From NCBI GenBank assembly GCA_002390845.1, contig DGQT01000105.1, positions 1-64,000 of the forward strand: 64,000 nucleotides of DNA. The letters are read 5' to 3'. The stretch comes from Chitinophagaceae bacterium UBA4407 (GTDB lineage: Bacteria > Bacteroidota > Bacteroidia > Chitinophagales > Chitinophagaceae). The notes below the pieces were generated by a model that was given only the letters and a program-made list of their open reading frames with translations, did no database searches and was not told the origin of the DNA. Positions 38,036 to 46,210 of this stretch are shown here, in pieces. Each line of letters opens with the position of its first letter. Position 1 is the first letter of the stretch. The position numbers and the translations under genes were made by a program.

Positions 38036-39439
38036 ATGAGCAATAAGCCATTAACCTTGTTTGATAAAGTGTGGGATGCCCACGTAGTAAGAAAAATAGA
38101 AGATGGCCCCGATGTATTTTTTATTGACAGGCACTTTATTCATGAAGTTACCAGCCCGGTTGCTTTTTTAGGTTTGCAAAGTCGTGGTTTAGGCGTAATG
38201 TTTCCCCAGCATACATTTGCCACTGCCGATCACAACACCCCAACCATTAACCAGCATTTACCTGTAGAAGATGGATTGTCTGCTATTCAGTTAAAGGCAC
38301 TGGAAACCAATTCAGCGAAATATGGTATCTCGCATTGGGGTTTGGGCAATCCTAAAAACGGTATTGTTCACGTAGTAGGGCCAGAGAATGGCATCACGCT
38401 CCCTGGCATGACCATCGTTTGCGGCGATTCGCATACATCAACACACGGAGCTTTTGGTGCCATTGCCTTTGGCATCGGCACGTCAGAGGTAGAGATGGTG
38501 CTTTCTTCTCAGTGCATTATGCAACCCAAGCCAAAGAAAATGCGCATCAATGTAAACGGCGCATTAAGTAAAGCGGTTACACCAAAAGATGTAGTGCTTT
38601 ATATTATTGCCAAATTAACTGCAGCAGGTGCTACTGGTTATTTTGTGGAATATGCTGGTGATGTGTTTGAAAATATGAGCATGGAAGGCCGTATGACGGT
38701 TTGCAACATGAGCATAGAGATGGGTGCCCGCGGTGGAATGATCGCTCCCGATGAAACAACTTTCGCTTATATAAAAGGCCGTGAAAAAGCACCAAAAGGC
38801 GAAGCTTGGGATAAAGCTTTGGTCTACTGGAAAACATTGAAAACAGATGAAGGTGCAACCTTCGACATAGAATATCATTTTGACGCAGCCGATATTGAAC
38901 CAATGATCACCTATGGTACAAACCCAGGCATGGGGATGAGTATTTCTAAAAGCATTCCAAAAGCCGCAGACCTTGAAGGCGGTGTTGCTTCTTATGCAAA
39001 ATCGCTTGCCTACATGGGTTTTGAAGAAGATGAACAAATGATTGGTAAAAAAGTAGATTATGTTTTTGTTGGCAGTTGCACCAATGGAAGAATTGAAGAT
39101 TTCCGTGCCTTTGCATCTATTGTAAAAGGCCGCAAAAAAGCTGATAATATTACTGCATGGATCGTTCCGGGTTCGCATATTGTGGAGCAGCAGATTAAAG
39201 ACGAAGGCATTTTAGATATTCTTACCGAAGCAGGTTTTCAGTTACGCCAGCCTGGTTGCTCTGCCTGTCTTGCGATGAACGATGATAAGATTCCCGCTGG
39301 TAAATATGCCGTTAGTACAAGTAACCGCAACTTCGAAGGCCGCCAGGGCCCCGGTGCAAGAACAATGCTTGCAAGTCCATTAATGGCCGCAGCGGCAGCG
39401 GTAACAGGTGTTGTAACAGATCCAAGGGATTTGTTGTAA
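38036..39439 (+). CDS. leuC: 3-isopropylmalate dehydratase, large subunit
   Basis: A 467-residue aconitase-superfamily subunit that, with LeuD, isomerises 2- to 3-isopropylmalate in leucine synthesis. The [4Fe-4S] ligands are Cys in [13 protein letters not shown] and the pair in GCSACLAMN. Other motifs are [40 protein letters not shown] (read in two parts) and [17 protein letters not shown]. The length is normal. It heads the cluster leuC, four-helix gene, leuD, leuA, four-helix gene, leuB. The gene order and missing ilv genes suggest the branched-chain genes are split in this genome. Confidence 0.96.
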   Translation: MSNKPLTLFDKVWDAHVVRKIEDGPDVFFIDRHFIHEVTSPVAFLGLQSRGLGVMFPQHTFATADHNTPTINQHLPVEDGLSAIQLKALETNSAKYGISHWGLGNPKNGIVHVVGPENGITLPGMTIVCGDSHTSTHGAFGAIAFGIGTSEVEMVLSSQCIMQPKPKKMRINVNGALSKAVTPKDVVLYIIAKLTAAGATGYFVEYAGDVFENMSMEGRMTVCNMSIEMGARGGMIAPDETTFAYIKGREKAPKGEAWDKALVYWKTLKTDEGATFDIEYHFDAADIEPMITYGTNPGMGMSISKSIPKAADLEGGVASYAKSLAYMGFEEDEQMIGKKVDYVFVGSCTNGRIEDFRAFASIVKGRKKADNITAWIVPGSHIVEQQIKDEGILDILTEAGFQLRQPGCSACLAMNDDKIPAGKYAVSTSNRNFEGRQGPGARTMLASPLMAAAAAVTGVVTDPRDLL

Positions 39440-39443
39440 AGCA

Positions 39444-39466
39444 ATAGGCCGTAAGCTTTAAGCAAT
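39444..39466 (+). repeat. Left inverted repeat of four-helix-bundle cassette 1
   Basis: ATAGGCCGTAAGCTTTAAGC and three more bases. The reverse complement matches 39840-39862 at 19 of 23 positions. It begins 5 bp after the leuC stop codon. Confidence 0.65.
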
Positions 39467-39473
39467 AAGCTAT

Positions 39474-39833
39474 ATGAGAGATTTTAGAAAATATGACGTT
39501 TGGAAATTAAGCCATGAATTTGTTTTAGAAATATATACGGTAACGAAAGATTTTCCTAAGCATGAAATTTATGGAATAACAAACCAGATAAGAAGGGCTG
39601 CCGCCTCTGTTCCTACAAACATCAGCGAAGGCTGTGGCAGAAGCTCAGATGCAGAATTTTCAAGGTTTATTCATATTGCATTAGGATCAGCAGCTGAAGT
39701 TGAATATCTTATTCAACTTGCTTTTGACCTGAAATATCTTGAAGAAAAATTTTATCAGGATTTAACAACAAAAATAAACCTGACAAAAATGAAACTATAT
39801 CACTTAAATAAATCATTACAAACGAAAAGCTAA
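39474..39833 (+). CDS. Four-helix-bundle protein, 23S rRNA IVP/Avd-like (copy 1)
   Basis: A 119-residue helical protein of the S23/23S rRNA intervening-sequence-protein family. Signatures are KYDVWKLSHEFVLEIYTVTK, DFPKHEIYGITNQIRRAA, SVPTNISEGCGR and the helix SRFIHIALGSAAEVEYLI. Members form pentameric barrels and are found in rRNA intervening sequences, beside retroelements (Avd), and as orphan genes. The molecular role here is unknown. It lies between leuC and leuD and is flanked by imperfect inverted repeats (39444-39466 and 39840-39862), which suggests insertion as a cassette. Confidence 0.92.
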   Translation: MRDFRKYDVWKLSHEFVLEIYTVTKDFPKHEIYGITNQIRRAAASVPTNISEGCGRSSDAEFSRFIHIALGSAAEVEYLIQLAFDLKYLEEKFYQDLTTKINLTKMKLYHLNKSLQTKS

Positions 39834-39839
39834 GGTTGT

Positions 39840-39862
39840 ATCGCATAAAGCTTGCAGCCTAT
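39840..39862 (+). repeat. Right inverted repeat of four-helix-bundle cassette 1
   Basis: ATCGCATAAAGCTTGCAGCC and three more bases, complementary to 39444-39466 with four mismatches. It ends 17 bp before the leuD start codon. Confidence 0.65.
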
Positions 39863-39879
39863 AGCCTAAAGCATTCAAA

Positions 39880-40476
39880 ATGGCATACGATAAATTTACC
39901 ATCCTCACCAGCACGGCAGTTCCAATGCCGGTTGAAAATGTAGATACAGACCAGATCATTCCGGCACGTTTTCTCAAAGCTACGGAGCGCAAGGGTTTTG
40001 GCGATAATCTGTTCAAGGATTGGCGTTATAATAACGATGGTTCACCCAAGCAGGATTTTGTTTTGAATAACCCGATTTATAAAGGCAAGATACTTGTTGG
40101 TGGCAAAAATTTTGGCAGTGGCAGCAGCCGCGAACACGCCGCATGGGCCATTTACGATTATGGTTTCCGTTGCGTGGTTTCCAGTTTTTTTGCAGACATA
40201 TTTAAAGGCAACGCACTGAACATCGGCATACTGCCTGTACAGGTTTCGCCGGTTTTTCTGGATAAAATTTTTACAGCAATCGAGGCAAATCCCGAAACGG
40301 AATTAGAGGTAAACCTGCCTGCCCAAACGATCACGATTCTTGCAACCGGCGAACAGGAATCATTCGACATTAACGGCTATAAAAAGCACAACATGACGAA
40401 TGGTTTTGATGATATTGATTACCTGCAGGCAATGAAAGAAGAGATTAAAACATTTGCAGCAATGCGTATTGTTTAA
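39880..40476 (+). CDS. leuD: 3-isopropylmalate dehydratase, small subunit
   Basis: A 198-residue swivel-domain partner of LeuC. It contains VDTDQIIPARFLKATERKGF, the substrate-recognition segment GGKNFGSGSSREHAAWAIYDYGFR, and SSFFADIFKGNALNIGILPV. The length is normal. The four-helix-bundle cassette separates it from leuC by about 440 bp, which is unusual because leuC and leuD are normally adjacent and expressed at equal levels. A palindromic element follows its stop codon before leuA. Confidence 0.95.
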   Translation: MAYDKFTILTSTAVPMPVENVDTDQIIPARFLKATERKGFGDNLFKDWRYNNDGSPKQDFVLNNPIYKGKILVGGKNFGSGSSREHAAWAIYDYGFRCVVSSFFADIFKGNALNIGILPVQVSPVFLDKIFTAIEANPETELEVNLPAQTITILATGEQESFDINGYKKHNMTNGFDDIDYLQAMKEEIKTFAAMRIV

Positions 40477-40487
40477 ACAGCCAAAGG

Positions 40488-40640
40488 CAATGTTGAACCG
40501 GGCTGAGGAATAGGGATGAAGCTTCGTTGCGTCGCACTCTTGTTCTGTTGATTCTTCGGTCGACTGTTGACCGTCAACTGTCGACGGGTGTTACAAACGT
40601 ACAAGTGAGTTACACAAGGGACGATGAGCAATGCTGCAAA
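40488..40640. repeat. Dispersed palindromic element, B arm then A arm, GTCGAC-tip subfamily
   Basis: Left: TTGAACCGGGCTGAGGAATA then GTTGCGTCGCACTCTTGTTC (40526-40545). The tip is built of GTCGAC/GTTGAC/GTCAAC words (40559-40586). Right: CGTACAAGTGAGTTACACAA (40598-40617). The same tip occurs at 45968-46132 and 52895-53062. Confidence 0.82.
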
Positions 40641-40729
40641 AGCTAAGTACAAAAAGTATTTTAATACATAAAGAAAGGGACGAAAATAATGCTTGCCAGC
40701 CAACGCATTGTTTTAGCCAAAAAAGAGAA

Positions 40730-42253
40730 ATGGCAACGATTAAAAGGCATATTGAAATTATGGATACCACGCTCCGCGATGGGGAGCAAACCAGCGGGGT
40801 ATCTTTTTCTGCATCGGAGAAATTAACCATTGCGCAGCTTTTATTAACCGAAGTAAAAGTTGACAGGATTGAAATTGCATCTGCACGTGTTTCTGAAGGC
40901 GAGTTCCAGGCTGTAAAGAAAATTACAGAGTGGGCTAAAGCAAACGGTTACCTCGACCGCGTAGAAGTGCTCACTTTTGTAGACGGCGAAACATCTGTAA
41001 ACTGGATGCTTGAATCGGGTGCCAAAGTAATGAACCTGCTTACAAAAGGTTCTTTAAATCACTTAATGCACCAGCTTAAGAAAACACCTGAGCAGCATTT
41101 TGCTGAAGTGGGTGCTGTTATTGCACTTGCGGCTAAGAACGCCATTGAATGCAATGTGTACCTGGAAGACTGGAGCAACGGTATGCGCAATTCGAAAGAG
41201 TATGTTTTACAATACTTGGACTTTTTACAAACCCAACCCGTAAAACGTATTTTATTGCCCGATACTTTGGGCGTTTTAATTCCTGAAGAAGCATTCGAAT
41301 ATGTTTCATCTCTTGTAAAGCGTTACCCCGAAATACATTTCGATTTTCACGCACACAACGACTACGATCTTGGCACAGCCAATGTGCTCGAAGCTGTGAA
41401 AGCAGGTGCAAAAGGAATTCACCTCACTGTAAACGGGATGGGCGAACGTGCAGGTAATGCGCCGTTGGCAAGTGCCATTGCCGTGCTGAATGATTTTGTA
41501 AAAGAAGTAACCACTTCTGTTGTTGAGGAATCATTGTACAGCGTAAGCAAACTGGTAGAAAATTTCTCCGGATTTATGATTCCCGCGAACAAACCTGTTG
41601 TTGGCGAGAACGTATTTACGCAAACTGCGGGAATACATGCCGATGGTGATAAAAAGAACAATCTTTATTATAACGATTTAATGCCCGAACGTTTTGGCCG
41701 TCAGCGAAAATATGCGCTGGGCAAAACAAGTGGTAAAGCGAATATTGAGAACAATCTTATTCAGCTCGGCATACAACTTTCTGATGAAGATTTGAAAAAA
41801 GTTACCCAGCGTGTTATCGAACTCGGCGACAGAAAAGAAACCGTAACACAGGCCGATTTACCATACATTATTTCTGATATACTCGACAGCAGCGCCATTG
41901 AAGAAAAAGTACAGATAGAAAACTATGTGCTTACGCATTCAAAAAATTTAAGGCCATCCGTTACATTGCGCATATCAATCAACGGTGAAATATTTGAAAG
42001 ACAGGCGCAAGGCGACGGACAATACGATGCCTTTATGAATGCATTGAGAAAAGTGTATGCTCAGAAAAAAATAGAACTGCCATCATTAACTGATTATAAT
42101 GTTCGTATCCCGCCCGGTGGTAAATCAGATGCATTATGCGAAACCATTATTACCTGGTTGCATAACGGAAAAGAATTTAAAACAAGAGGGCTGGATAGCG
42201 ACCAAACGGTTTCTGCAATACAGGCAACGCAAAAAATGCTGAATATAATTTAA
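40730..42253 (+). CDS. leuA: 2-isopropylmalate synthase-type enzyme (LeuA2/CimA-like)
   Basis: A 507-residue HMGL-like TIM-barrel enzyme with a C-terminal allosteric (LeuA dimerisation) domain. I use the ATG at 40730, which leads straight into the family start EIMDTTLRDGEQTSGVSFS. Metal-binding HAHNDYDLG and GMGERAGNAPL are present, and residues of about 395-507 form the regulatory domain. Its position between leuD and leuB supports 2-isopropylmalate synthase. The clade also contains citramalate synthases, which make 2-oxobutyrate from pyruvate, so citramalate synthesis cannot be excluded. The lack of KGGG-type segments seen in E. coli LeuA fits the divergent LeuA2 form. Confidence 0.85.
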   Translation: MATIKRHIEIMDTTLRDGEQTSGVSFSASEKLTIAQLLLTEVKVDRIEIASARVSEGEFQAVKKITEWAKANGYLDRVEVLTFVDGETSVNWMLESGAKVMNLLTKGSLNHLMHQLKKTPEQHFAEVGAVIALAAKNAIECNVYLEDWSNGMRNSKEYVLQYLDFLQTQPVKRILLPDTLGVLIPEEAFEYVSSLVKRYPEIHFDFHAHNDYDLGTANVLEAVKAGAKGIHLTVNGMGERAGNAPLASAIAVLNDFVKEVTTSVVEESLYSVSKLVENFSGFMIPANKPVVGENVFTQTAGIHADGDKKNNLYYNDLMPERFGRQRKYALGKTSGKANIENNLIQLGIQLSDEDLKKVTQRVIELGDRKETVTQADLPYIISDILDSSAIEEKVQIENYVLTHSKNLRPSVTLRISINGEIFERQAQGDGQYDAFMNALRKVYAQKKIELPSLTDYNVRIPPGGKSDALCETIITWLHNGKEFKTRGLDSDQTVSAIQATQKMLNII

Positions 42254-42254
42254 A

Positions 42255-42294
42255 GAGGCAACGAGGCAGAGACAAAAGGCAACAAGGCAACGAG
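42255..42294 (+). repeat. Left inverted repeat of four-helix-bundle cassette 2
   Basis: GAGGCAACGAGGCA (42255-42268) and GGCAACAAGGCAACGAG (42278-42294) are iterated GGCAAC words. The first is exactly complementary to 42712-42725. Confidence 0.7.
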
Positions 42295-42307
42295 TAAAGA
42301 ACTTGTT

Positions 42308-42667
42308 ATGAATAAAATTAACAGCTACAGGGATTTGATTGTTTGGCAAAAATCAATGAGTTTGGTAACCGAAATTTATTCGATAACAAGAAATTTTCCT
42401 CCTGTAGAACTTTATGGACTTGCCAACCAAATGCGACGTTCAGCCATTTCAATCCCGAGCAATATTGCTGAAGGATATGGAAGAAATTCAACAGGCGACT
42501 ATAAACGATTTTTGCAAATTGCAGTTGGTTCACTATTCGAATTACAAACTCAAGTAGAGATAGCTTTTAATCTTGATTATATTACATCTGAGTTGCTCAA
42601 AGAACTGGTTGATAAAACAAAAGAATTAGAACTAATGCTGCTTTCATTAATCAGAAAAATAAATTAA
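42308..42667 (+). CDS. Four-helix-bundle protein, 23S rRNA IVP/Avd-like (copy 2)
   Basis: A 119-residue paralogue of the protein at 39474-39833, of the same length but clearly diverged (YRDLIVWQKSMSLVTEIY, NFPPVELYGLANQMRRSA, SIPSNIAEGYGRNSTGDY, FLQIAVGSLFELQTQVEI). The four amphipathic helices and the conserved IPSNIAEG loop define the family. It sits between leuA and leuB with exact 14-bp inverted repeats of a different sequence from those around copy 1. Two independent insertions in one biosynthetic cluster are more likely than a tandem duplication. Confidence 0.92.
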   Translation: MNKINSYRDLIVWQKSMSLVTEIYSITRNFPPVELYGLANQMRRSAISIPSNIAEGYGRNSTGDYKRFLQIAVGSLFELQTQVEIAFNLDYITSELLKELVDKTKELELMLLSLIRKIN

Positions 42668-42700
42668 TAACAAACGCAATAAGCACCTTGGCTGTTCTCT

Positions 42701-42732
42701 CAATGCCTTGTTGCCTCGTTGCCTCAATGCCT
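42701..42732 (+). repeat. Right inverted repeat of four-helix-bundle cassette 2
   Basis: CCTTGTTGCCTCGTTGCCTC (42706-42725) contains the exact complement of 42255-42268. It runs to within a few bases of the leuB start codon and replaces its normal upstream region. Confidence 0.7.
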
Positions 42733-42736
42733 TTAC

Positions 42737-43807
42737 ATGAACAAACACATACTCATCGTCCCAGGCGACGGAATTGGACAGGAAGTAACCGGAGTTGGTA
42801 AAAAAGTATTAGATAAAGTGGCTACTAAGTTTGGCCACACATTTACCTACGATGAAGCCTTAATTGGTCACGTAGCTATTGAAGCAACAGGCGATCCGCT
42901 GCCAGCCGAAACACTGGAAAAAATGCGTAATTCAGACGCTGTATTGTTCGGTGCTGTTGGTCATCCAAAATACGATAACGATCCTTCGGCCAAAGTGCGT
43001 CCTGAGCAGGGCTTACTTAAAATGCGCAAAGAATTGGGGCTCTATGCCAACCTGCGCCCCATTAAATTATTCGATGAACTGCTTAGTGCATCCAGCATAA
43101 AACCAGAGATACTCAAAGGCGCCGACATCCTCTTCTTCCGCGAGTTAACCGGCGATATTTACTTCGGCGAAAAAGGCCGCAAGAACAATGGCGATACCGC
43201 TTACGATGTAGCCGAATACAGCCGCTACGAAGTAGAACGCATTGGCCGCAAAGCTTTTGACGCTGCCCGTACACGCAAGAAAAAACTCTGTTCTGTAGAT
43301 AAAGCCAACGTGCTCGAAACAAGCCGCCTTTGGCGCGAAGTAATTCAGAAACTCGCATTGGAATATCCTGATGTGGAAGTGGAATACCAGTTTGTAGATG
43401 CCACCGCCATGCTGCTCATCAAAGATCCATGCCGTTTCGATGTGGTGGTTACCGCCAATCTTTTCGGCGATATTTTAACCGACGAAGCTTCTCAAATTGC
43501 AGGCTCTATGGGCATGCTCGCTTCTGCCTCCATCGGCGATGGCACGGGTGTGTACGAACCCATTCACGGCTCTGCGCACGACATAACCGGCAAGGGCCTC
43601 GCCAATCCTTTGGCGTCCATTCTTTCGGCCGCTTTGCTGCTCGATATTTCCTTTGGTTTAAAAGCCGAATCCGATGCGGTGATCAATGCGGTTGACCAGG
43701 TGTTGAAAGCAGGTTACAGAACCCGTGACATTGCGGATAAGCAAACACCTGCCGATAAAATTTTAGGCACCGATGCCATGGGCGAGCAAGTGCTGAAGTT
43801 TTTATAA
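42737..43807 (+). CDS. leuB: 3-isopropylmalate dehydrogenase
   Basis: A 356-residue NAD-dependent beta-decarboxylating dehydrogenase, the last committed step of leucine synthesis before transamination. I start at the ATG at 42737 because MNKHILIVPGDGIGQEV is the normal beginning; the ATG at 42719 lies in the inverted repeat. It has the substrate motifs LLKMRKELGLYANLRPI, RELTGDIYFGEKG, VDATAMLLIKDPCRFDVVVT, NLFGDILTDEASQIAGSMG and the NAD-binding EPIHGSAHDITGKGLANPLA. The length is normal. It is the last gene of the leu cluster, and a repeat arm begins at the stop codon. Confidence 0.96.
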   Translation: MNKHILIVPGDGIGQEVTGVGKKVLDKVATKFGHTFTYDEALIGHVAIEATGDPLPAETLEKMRNSDAVLFGAVGHPKYDNDPSAKVRPEQGLLKMRKELGLYANLRPIKLFDELLSASSIKPEILKGADILFFRELTGDIYFGEKGRKNNGDTAYDVAEYSRYEVERIGRKAFDAARTRKKKLCSVDKANVLETSRLWREVIQKLALEYPDVEVEYQFVDATAMLLIKDPCRFDVVVTANLFGDILTDEASQIAGSMGMLASASIGDGTGVYEPIHGSAHDITGKGLANPLASILSAALLLDISFGLKAESDAVINAVDQVLKAGYRTRDIADKQTPADKILGTDAMGEQVLKFL

Positions 43808-43810
43808 AAG

Positions 43811-43920
43811 GCATTTTTTTGTACCCAACTTTTGAATAAGTATTTAGCCTTTCTTGCGTCGCACTCTTGTACGGTTGGAGTATGAATGAGCTTTTACCGA
43901 AGCGTAGATCGAAGCAGGTG
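43811..43920. repeat. Left arm of dispersed palindromic element (type B)
   Basis: GGCATTTTTTTGTACCCAAC follows the leuB stop. The core CTTGCGTCGCACTCTTGTAC is at 43853-43872, then GGTTGGAGTATGAATGAGC and TTTTACCGAAGCGTAGATCG. The 60-odd bases from the core inward are complementary to 44508-44574. Confidence 0.82.
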
Positions 43921-43957
43921 AAAATGGCGTAAAAGTGTATCAATAAGAAATTACAGT

Positions 43958-44473
43958 ATGACAAATCCAAAAAATTCACTCGCAATTTTGGATATATTTT
44001 TATTGATCCTTGCTCTGCTATTTACAATAGCAGTAATTGGTGTTATCAATTACAATTTAGTTGATAAAAACGCAATTGGTAAAAACATAATGTTTTTGAC
44101 ACTTTCGATTTGGTTTACTCTTTTTATATTTCAATTTAAAGCTTTAAGAAAAAAGACAACTTTTATTTGCTGGACAATTATTGCTCTAATACTGCTTGCT
44201 ATGTTTTTCTGGCTATTTAACAACCCTGCTTTAAATTATTTAGACAAAGATGGTGACAAGCATAATTATTCACATGGGCTGATTTCGCCAATTCTTGTTT
44301 TGACTTTATATCAGATTTGCAGGCAGATTTCTTTAAAATATTTTAAAGTAGAATTAGGTATGCTTTCGAGAGTTTCAAGTTATATTGTTGAAGAGAAGAG
44401 AGAATCAAACTGGCCTGATATTGTTTGCTCTATTGGTTTTTTATTTATTCCGTTTGCAGCGTTTTATTTTTAA
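43958..44473 (+). CDS. Uncharacterised four-span membrane protein (171 aa)
   Basis: A 171-residue integral membrane protein. Hydrophobic segments are at about residues 9-31, 45-58, 69-88 and 154-171, with a polar loop NPALNYLDKDGDKHNYSHGL between the third segment and a further weak one. No family is recognised. Codon use is more AT-rich than in the leu genes. It lies between two oppositely oriented arms of the dispersed palindromic element, which suggests that it was either inserted in the element or captured by it. Confidence 0.65.
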   Translation: MTNPKNSLAILDIFLLILALLFTIAVIGVINYNLVDKNAIGKNIMFLTLSIWFTLFIFQFKALRKKTTFICWTIIALILLAMFFWLFNNPALNYLDKDGDKHNYSHGLISPILVLTLYQICRQISLKYFKVELGMLSRVSSYIVEEKRESNWPDIVCSIGFLFIPFAAFYF

Positions 44474-44600
44474 CCTGGCATTCTTTGTTGTGCTTAATAT
44501 AACAACAATCGCTTCAATCTTCGCTACAATAAAAGTTCAATTCATAATCCAACCGTACAAGTGAGTGACACAACGAAACTTCATAGCAGCACTGCAGTGT
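44466..44600. repeat. Truncated left arm plus complete right arm (type A) of dispersed element
   Basis: TTTTTAACCTGGCATTCTTTG (44466-44486) looks like the outer part of a left arm that stops after GTTGTG. From 44508 the right arm runs GCTTCAATCTTCGCTACAAT through CCGTACAAGTGAGTGACACA (44554-44573) to CGAAACTTCATAGC. Confidence 0.78.
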
Positions 44601-44687
44601 GAAATAAAATTATTCATGCGTAAACTAAAGCGGTAAAGTTGGCACCAGTGGTAAGTATAAGGAGATTTTCAAAGGAAGATTTTCATG

Positions 44688-45956
44688 CTACTCATATCTT
44701 AACGCGGTAATAGGGTTTAACCTGGATGCTTTTATGGCCGGCCATAAACCCGCAAGTAAACCTACAGCACTGCAAATAACAATACCCGTTATAACCCAGC
44801 CCCATGGCACTACAAAACCCGTATGAAGAAACATTGAAAAAAGGTTTCCTATAAGCACACCCAGTATAATTCCGAAGATGGCCCCCAGCAAACTGATGAT
44901 GATTGATTCAAAAAGAAACTGTTGGCGGATATTGCGCTTCTTGCCTCCAAGCGCTTTTATTAAACCCACTTCCCTTGTTCTTTCGTTAACTGCAACCAGC
45001 ATAATATTCATTAAACCAATAGCAGCACCTATCAGCGTAATCAATCCTATCAGCCCCGCAGCACCCTGAATACTGCTTAATAAACTGATAAAAGTTTCGG
45101 CCAGTTTATCGCTCTTTTCTATTACAAAATTCTCGTCGTCCTTTGGGGTTAATTTCCTTATTCCACGAAAAACAGCAGTTGCTTCATCAACAGCGGCTGG
45201 CAACAATTGCAGGTCATTTGCCTTTACACCAATTACAAAAGAAGGCGAAACATTGCTCATTCTTCTTACATTATTGTACGATGTAATCACTACATTATCC
45301 GCCCGTAATAATGCACTTGAGCCCTTGCTTTTTAGCACGCCAATTGCCCTGTATGGAATACCGCCAATATTGATTATTTTATCAACGGCCTTGTCTTTAT
45401 TGGTCTCTCCAAAAAGTTTAACTGCCACATCGCTGCCCAGCAGGCAAACATTACGGCCGGTTTGTACATCAAGCAGGTTAAAATTGCGTCCGGCTTCTAC
45501 TGAAAAGCCATTTACATCAAGGTAATTTTCATCCCCGCCCCGCACACTTACATTGGGGTTTGTCTTCTTGCTTTTATACCGTATTTCAGTGGCACCCGGC
45601 CCGCTTAAAGCAATACTTACCAGTGCCGGATAGTTAAATGATTTTTTAAAAAGCTCTGCCTCGTGCAGTTCAATTGGCTTATCAAGATTCGATTTTTTCT
45701 GCTTCTTTGTTTTATCAACTTTTTCTGTTTGATTATCATTACCAAACCTGAAACGTTCTTTGTACGACACCGTAAAACCATTGGCACCCATAGTAGAAAA
45801 ACTGTCACGAAGGCTGCCATTCATGGCATCAATTGCGGTAATAATACCAATGAGGGCCATTATGCCAAAAGCAATAATAGCTACAGTTATACCGGTTCGC
45901 AGTTTGTTGCTGCGTACGGTACGGTATGCCAGCGAAAATGAATCTTTAAGTGTCAT
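44688..45956 (-). CDS. ABC transporter permease, MacB/FtsX type
   Basis: A 422-residue membrane protein with the MacB topology: a first transmembrane helix near residues 20-42 (TGITVAIIAFGIMALIGIIT), a large periplasmic domain (about 45-290), then three helices at about 300-415 with the FtsX motif NIMLVAVNERTREVGLIKALGGKKRNIRQQFLFES (cited in parts). MacB-type transporters use mechanotransmission to expel substrates or lipoproteins rather than move them through the membrane. The ATPase partner is not in the window. It is monocistronic on the minus strand, between two palindromic elements. Confidence 0.9.
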   Translation of the reverse strand: MTLKDSFSLAYRTVRSNKLRTGITVAIIAFGIMALIGIITAIDAMNGSLRDSFSTMGANGFTVSYKERFRFGNDNQTEKVDKTKKQKKSNLDKPIELHEAELFKKSFNYPALVSIALSGPGATEIRYKSKKTNPNVSVRGGDENYLDVNGFSVEAGRNFNLLDVQTGRNVCLLGSDVAVKLFGETNKDKAVDKIINIGGIPYRAIGVLKSKGSSALLRADNVVITSYNNVRRMSNVSPSFVIGVKANDLQLLPAAVDEATAVFRGIRKLTPKDDENFVIEKSDKLAETFISLLSSIQGAAGLIGLITLIGAAIGLMNIMLVAVNERTREVGLIKALGGKKRNIRQQFLFESIIISLLGAIFGIILGVLIGNLFSMFLHTGFVVPWGWVITGIVICSAVGLLAGLWPAIKASRLNPITALRYE

Positions 45957-45967
45957 GCTTTTATAAA

Positions 45968-46132
45968 TATTTTGTAACCGGCATTATCAATACAATCATC
46001 TTTTGTTGTGTCACTCACTTGTACGTTCAGAACAGCGGTCAACAGTCGACGCTCAACGGTCGACCGAAGAATCAACAGTTCAAGAGCGCGACGCAAGTAA
46101 AGTTAAATTGTAAAACCTATGCCTGGCCAATA
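45968..46132. repeat. Dispersed palindromic element, A arm then B arm, GTCGAC-tip subfamily
   Basis: Left core GTTGTGTCACTCACTTGTAC at 46005-46024. The tip GCGGTCAACAGTCGACGCTC with further GTCGACC words is at 46035-46065. The right core reads CAAGAGCGCGACGCAAG (46081-46097). Outer parts are TGTAACCGGCATTATC and CTATGCCTGGCC. Confidence 0.82.
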
Positions 46133-46210
46133 AAAATATCTATAAAGATAATGCCATTACAGCACGCCTGCCTGAAAAACAGATAGGTGGATAAGTTTTG
46201 GTTTAAATGG

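Noticed and set aside
38615..39178. 187-codon minus-strand frame opposite leuC
   Set aside because: leuC is intact and conserved on the plus strand. The opposite frame is an antisense shadow with unusual His/Phe/Cys content.
40559..40586. GTCGAC-type words as replication iterons or a CRISPR fragment
   Set aside because: They form the tip of a palindromic element that recurs with the same arms at two other sites. There is no replication gene, AT-rich unwinding box or spacer pattern.
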